Shown here: one piece after another, positions 59,956 to 64,000 of the stretch
How the letters are laid out: each line of letters starts with the position of its first letter
Position numbering within the stretch: position 1 is the first letter of the stretch
Origin: Paragordius varius
Lineage: Eukaryota; Nematomorpha
NCBI GenBank assembly: GCA_964247055.1
Contig: OZ176053.1
Span: 8,742,001-8,806,000 of the forward strand
Direction of reading: 5' to 3'
Length of the DNA: 64,000 nt
The notes under the pieces: generated by a model
What the model saw: only the letters and a program-made list of their open reading frames with translations
Databases searched by the model: none
Told to the model about the DNA's origin: nothing
Made by a program: the position numbers and the translations under genes

Positions 59956-62900
59956 ACAAATATATAAGTAAATGGGATATTTATAACTTTTTAATTCAAA
60001 TGTAAAGTTATATATGTAACGCCTTGAGTTAAAATATTCATAAAAAGATTGAGAATAAGCGCAAAACAACCACCTGTAGTATATAAGGTCCATACTGACA
60101 TGCTTCAAAGTAACCCGGAGCAGCGGACGAGGCTTGGCAAGCCTGAACGACTGTGGCGTCAAATGTGCCCGGGTAAGGAAAATCAAACGTGCTTGGGTGT
60201 GAATAATTCCGAAACACAAAAGGGTGAGGTATGGTTGCATTAACCGCAACGGATATTAAGGAAATCTGTGAGTAAGCATAGGACAGAACATTTTATAGCT
60301 GGTAAAATAATCGGCAAAAAGGAAAACGATAGTAATGGCCGACTCAGGCGCACAACTTTTATATTTAGCTTATGGCAAAAAACAACAAAGTTTGCCAATA
60401 ATTATTAATGATAAAATATAGGGAAAATTGTTAAATTTCAACCATTTTCTATTATATGTCTGTACAATTTTAACTGTTAAAGATGTTTAATTTATTCACC
60501 AACAAATCTTGATAAGCTATTTGTATTTAATGATTAAGAACATAAATACTATTAATTTGATATCGAAAAAAATTGAAACACTCGATAAATATTTTTTTGT
60601 AAAATTAGGGCTATTTTTAACGCATATTCGTGCGACAAAATAGTAAATATCAGTAAACTGTTTATTATTATTAATTAATGTCATATCAAATTATTTTTTA
60701 ATGAACTAAATAATTTAAGAGTTAAATATAATTCCACAATATTAAACAATGTTGTGCAAGAGAATAAATAATGAGCACAAATAACCAATATATACGAACC
60801 AAGGTATCAAAATTTTGCAAGAGTTTTTTTATTAAAAAAAATTATGCTATAATCAATCAGCTAAGATCAAAAAATTACTATATATATATATATATATATA
60901 TACTTTTAAAAAAATCTACACCCTCTTACTGCAGTCATAATTTTTTTTCAATAATTTATGAAATGTGTCTTATTTCTGATTTGGCAAATTCAAATTTGTG
61001 TCATAATGAATAAATAATAAAAATAAAAGTTTAATTATATCACCATAAAATGTCATGATTTCTTGTATACTACAAAATTATTTCAAAAGCGAGTCTGGAT
61101 GTATAATTTCCAAATCATGCTCTAAAAGTTCTAACGGTCTTAATAAGGGCAGTTTAACACATTTCTTTTAATTTTGTAAAATGAGTATATATTATTTTTT
61201 TCCCAAATAGTGGGTATTTTGATTTTTACCAATATTTTGTTAGTATTCGTTAACTTAGATGATATCATAGGTGATTCACTAGGCTTGGAACCTTGTTATA
61301 TGCAATTAGTATATAAAAATTTATCTGCCTGATTAAAAATGCTTTAAGAGCACAGCAACATCCCTGTCAGAACTTTCGGGCATATGGTCTTGAGTTAAAT
61401 TTTGAAACCAATCATAAAATTTAAATGGGAATATGACCACATATGCCAGAGATACTTGGGACAACAACAAACTGATATCTCATTACAGCCGAAAATTAGG
61501 TTAGTTATTAACGATTGATAATGCGCTCAAACGATTCCTATTATAATAATATTACACACATATGCAGGAATTCTGATTATTTAATGCAAAAATACTACAC
61601 TCATTATGTCCAGCTTAAGAAAAACCCAGACTTATTTGATTTAAACAACTGACCCAAGATCCAATTTAATATCGGACATGAATAAATTTAACATTGTAGA
61701 AGGTTATGGCAACTCCCGAAACTATATGAAATAAATCGCGATTGATTGGTTAAAATAAAATTAATATTACTATTAATACTTCATTAATTTTTTGTACTAA
61801 CATTTTAGGGTATTTTCTAACCCATAGCTTAATAAACTACTGTTTTGAAAGTTGTTTTGGTTAAAATTTAATCAGCCTTCTTCTGCTGTATTAGACAAAA
61901 ACTTATTTTTGGCTTTCAACTTCTAAAGCTCCTGATTCGGGTCATGTAAACAGATGATTTATAAATAAACTTACTGGTTAATTGTAATTAAAAGCTTTCC
62001 AAAGTCTATTTATATTGCCATAATATACATTTATATATCTGTGGTATTTGCGATTTAAAAGAATAAGGAAATGAGTGGTGGCCAAAAGATTGAAATGAGG
62101 ATTTTTTGCAATTTTATATTTTTTAAAAATTATCATGCGCCTAAAATACTAAAGAAAGTATATTTTAAAATTTGGTCCAATGCTAAAAATATTTTTTATT
62201 TATTTTTAACTAGTCCTGGGGCAATCATCACCCTCGGGATATTTTTATACTCCAAAGCCATTTAAAAACCTTTAAAATTACTTTCAACATTGAGCCAAAT
62301 TTATAAACATGTATTTTGCAGCCTTTCAGGCGTATGATACAAAAAAAATCTCTATCTCAAACCTTTTAGCGCCATTTTATCTTTAATTTTTTAAATACAA
62401 AAGGCATATAAAATATTATGGTTAAAAATATTAAAAATAATCTGAGAAAGCTGCTTCTAAATTATAATTTACCAGCAAATTTTTGTTATTATTGTTTAAT
62501 ATATGGTCGCTTCAATTGTGTCTTGGAGTTATCTAAACTTGGGACTCTTTAGTTCTATAAGTTAAAAAAGGTAACAATTTTAAGTTTTTTTATTAATACG
62601 GAAGTGAGGTTAATTAAATTTTAACCAAAACAGTCCAAATAGTATGTTTTATTTTTATCTATGGGTAAGAAACTACCCCAAAATGTCATAGCGCACTAAT
62701 GAAAATGTAATGAGGTCAAACTACCCTTAAAGGCGAGTATTAAATAAAAATGTTATTTGATAAAAAAAATCGTTTTATGTTTATAAATACATTTCACCCT
62801 TATTAATAATAGGAAGTTTGCATTGATAATACAATGATAACCTTGGGACAATTAATATCTTTAGATGTTGATAGTAATGTGGTGGTTTTGAATTCTTTGC

Positions 62901-63645
62901 TTAAAAAATCAACCAAAACTTGACTATCATAGTAAGAATGCTTCCAAACAAGCTTACTTGCTCCGATTAATCTAAAAATTATAAGTGTAACTGACCTGTT
63001 TCTTTCAAAAATAATACCACTTAATTCCTTGTATATATTAATTGCATTTCGGATACTTATTTTTTGTAAACCAACTAAACATGCAATGATAGCTCCGGTA
63101 CTTGTTCCAGAGATATAATCAAATAGTTCATATATCTTTTTGCCTGATCTTTTTTCTATTTCATCAAGTAGGGATAATGAAAGTAACCCACTAAATAATA
63201 ATAAAAAATACCGACTTCCGCCACCATCGATGCTTAAAATACAAATGCCTTCATTGTGTAACGTTTTAAACCTTCCCAATAGGGCATCTAACTGATTTTT
63301 CGATTCGATTTCTTTCCCATTATTATTAATGCGAATCCTTAAATTTTCCTGAAATTATAAAAGAGATACCTTTTGTAACAATTGCTTGGCTATTGGATAT
63401 TTAATTATAAAGTTAGTTAATTCATCAATGCGATTGGAAAGGGAATCTTCGTGCTTGGTATTATGGATAGAGTTGATGATAGAAATAAGTCTCAAGCGTA
63501 ATTGAGTTTTGGATAGGACATCTTGGGGTTTGTATACATTTTTTTCTGGCTCATCGTTTTTTATAAATGGTTTAATGATGAGCAACTTAGTAAAATTATA
63601 TAATTTATCACTATCAAAAATTGTGCTATAATGTTTTGGTAACAT
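58264..63645 (-). CDS. PNPLA8: Patatin-like phospholipase, PNPLA8 (iPLA2-gamma) type
   Basis: A calcium-independent phospholipase of mitochondria and peroxisomes in known animals. Nine exons (63645-63370, 63348-63213, 63191-62996, 62971-62842, 60265-60074, 59706-59620, 59455-59359, 59240-59136, 58508-58264) encode 487 residues. Before the catalytic domain, the segment [19 protein letters not shown] matches the PNPLA8 pre-domain. Patatin core: oxyanion loop DGGGSRGL, nucleophile GTSTG (Ser), [25 protein letters not shown] and catalytic Asp in [13 protein letters not shown]. The C-terminal [14 protein letters not shown] and ARRYIERNE also fit PNPLA8. The DGGGSRGL motif exists only after removal of a 21-nt intron. 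A 29-residue exon (59706-59620) is inserted before DGG. The start is tentative: vertebrate PNPLA8 has a longer N-terminus, but a tRNA begins 31 bp upstream. Confidence 0.92.
58640..59047. mobile_element. Foldback-element relative, copy F2 (single arm)
   Basis: Read in reverse, it matches the left arm of F1 for about 400 bp: TTTTGTCCTAGCTAAG.., AACATTGTTTTCATGTATAA, GTCTAAAATTTAGAC, then GCATTAGCGATTTAAAAAGT and AAAGTTTGAGCTGAGGATTT. It fills most of the last PNPLA8 intron. No opposite arm is evident. Confidence 0.7.
59922..59950. repeat. (TA)n microsatellite
   Basis: About 14 TA repeats in a PNPLA8 intron. Confidence 0.9.
60878..60902. repeat. (TA)n microsatellite
   Basis: About 12 TA repeats in the 2.6-kb PNPLA8 intron. 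Confidence 0.9.
61797..62695. mobile_element. Long-inverted-repeat (foldback) element, copy F3
   Basis: Left arm CATTTTAGGGTATTTTCTAA.. and right arm ..GGTAAGAAACTACCCCAAAA are inverted copies. Further in, TGTTTTGGTTAAAATTTAAT in the left arm faces ATTAAATTTTAACCAAAACA in the right. The arms extend for most of the 900 bp, and the left arm is homologous to F1 and F2. It is inserted in the 2.6-kb PNPLA8 intron (62841-60266). Confidence 0.75.
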
Positions 63646-63676
63646 TATATAGTCTAATACATGACTCGTATATCAT

Positions 63677-63779
63677 GTCAGGATGGCCGAGCGGTCTAAG
63701 GCGCCAGACTCAAGGTTTAACCTTAAATGAGTGTTCTGGTCCTCGAATGAGGGCGTGGGTTCAAATCCCACTTCTGACA
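63677..63779 (+). tRNA. trnL-CAA: tRNA-Leu(CAA) with a 19-nt intron
   Basis: Acceptor stem GTCAGGA pairs with TTCTGAC, discriminator A. D-arm GGCCGAGCGGTCTAAGGC; anticodon stem CCAGA/TCTGG with loop CTCAAG..T and anticodon CAA at 63711-63713. An intron occupies 63715-63733, at the canonical position one base 3' of the anticodon. A long variable arm (CCTCGAATGAGG) marks a class II leucine tRNA; T-arm GTGGGTTCAAATCCCAC. A and B boxes are intact. Seven Ts follow at 63781-63787 as the Pol III stop. It starts 31 bp upstream of the PNPLA8 start codon, in divergent orientation. Confidence 0.97.
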
Positions 63780-63780
63780 A

Positions 63781-63787
63781 TTTTTTT
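63781..63787 (+). terminator. Pol III terminator of the tRNA gene
   Basis: Run of seven T residues two bases after the tRNA 3' end. Confidence 0.85.
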
Positions 63788-64000
63788 ATATTTTAGTATA
63801 TACACTCATAAAATTATCACCCTTTTTCAATCTAAAAAACAATATCAAGCAGAAACATCATTTTTCCAACTATTAATACTAAATTGGTTTTTAAACAATT
63901 TAACGTAATTGTACCCATTTGTATTTAATAATCTATGTTTTTCAGATGAACTTTATTTTATCTAAAACAATATATTTTTTAGTTTTGGAGTTGTTTTAAA

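Noticed and set aside
59881-60249. 122-codon minus-strand ORF
   Set aside because: Another frame of the PNPLA8 exon 60265-60074, whose correct frame reads FVFRNY and ASSAAPGYF.

Overview
This is AT-rich nuclear DNA from an invertebrate animal. It has spliceosomal introns with GT..AG ends, animal-specific genes (a dystrophin and a p90 ribosomal S6 kinase), a cilium gene, a mitochondrial ribosomal gene, a eukaryotic intron-bearing tRNA-Leu, non-LTR retrotransposons, a Penelope-like fragment and several DNA-transposon derivatives. The phylum cannot be fixed from the window. All protein models below were spliced by hand from GT..AG sites and reading phase; for each full model the exon lengths sum to a multiple of three.

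Layout. 2..21667 (+): 3' part of a dystrophin gene (spectrin-like region, WW, EF-hand-like region, ZZ, very short C-terminus). Its introns hold a single-exon 400-residue ORF of unknown function (6109..7311), a Tc1/mariner-type palindrome (10815..11041), a MITE (17524..17796) and an RTE/BovB-like LINE lying antisense in the last intron. 22389..24013 (-): IST1 (ESCRT-III related), convergent with dystrophin, with a hAT-type element 80 bp upstream of its start. 27286..30759 (-): mitochondrial ribosomal protein mL37. 30816..40737 (+): IFT140, divergent from mL37 with only 56 bp between the start codons. 40738..46274: gene-poor DNA with a Penelope-like GIY-YIG fragment, a tandem repeat of about 100 bp and a long-inverted-repeat element. 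46275..55385 (+): p90 RSK with two large insertions. 55911..58006 (-): two small ORFs of unknown function. 58264..63645 (-): PNPLA8-type patatin phospholipase. 63677..63779 (+): tRNA-Leu(CAA) with a 19-nt intron.

The most unusual signal is a class of ultra-short spliceosomal introns, 21-30 nt, found in four unrelated genes (PNPLA8, mL37, IFT140, RSK). Several are pinned down by in-frame stops if retained, or by exact restoration of conserved motifs when removed. They cluster at the 5' ends of the genes: the first three introns of PNPLA8, the first three of IFT140, the first of RSK and the second of mL37. Ordinary AT-rich introns of about 60 bp to several kb occur in the same genes. From memory, very short introns are known in dicyemids, and small 5' introns in parasitic flatworms; either comparison is only a lead.

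The genes do not form one pathway. They are a cytoskeleton-membrane linker, an endosomal ESCRT factor, a mitoribosome subunit, an intraflagellar transport subunit, a signalling kinase and a lipase.
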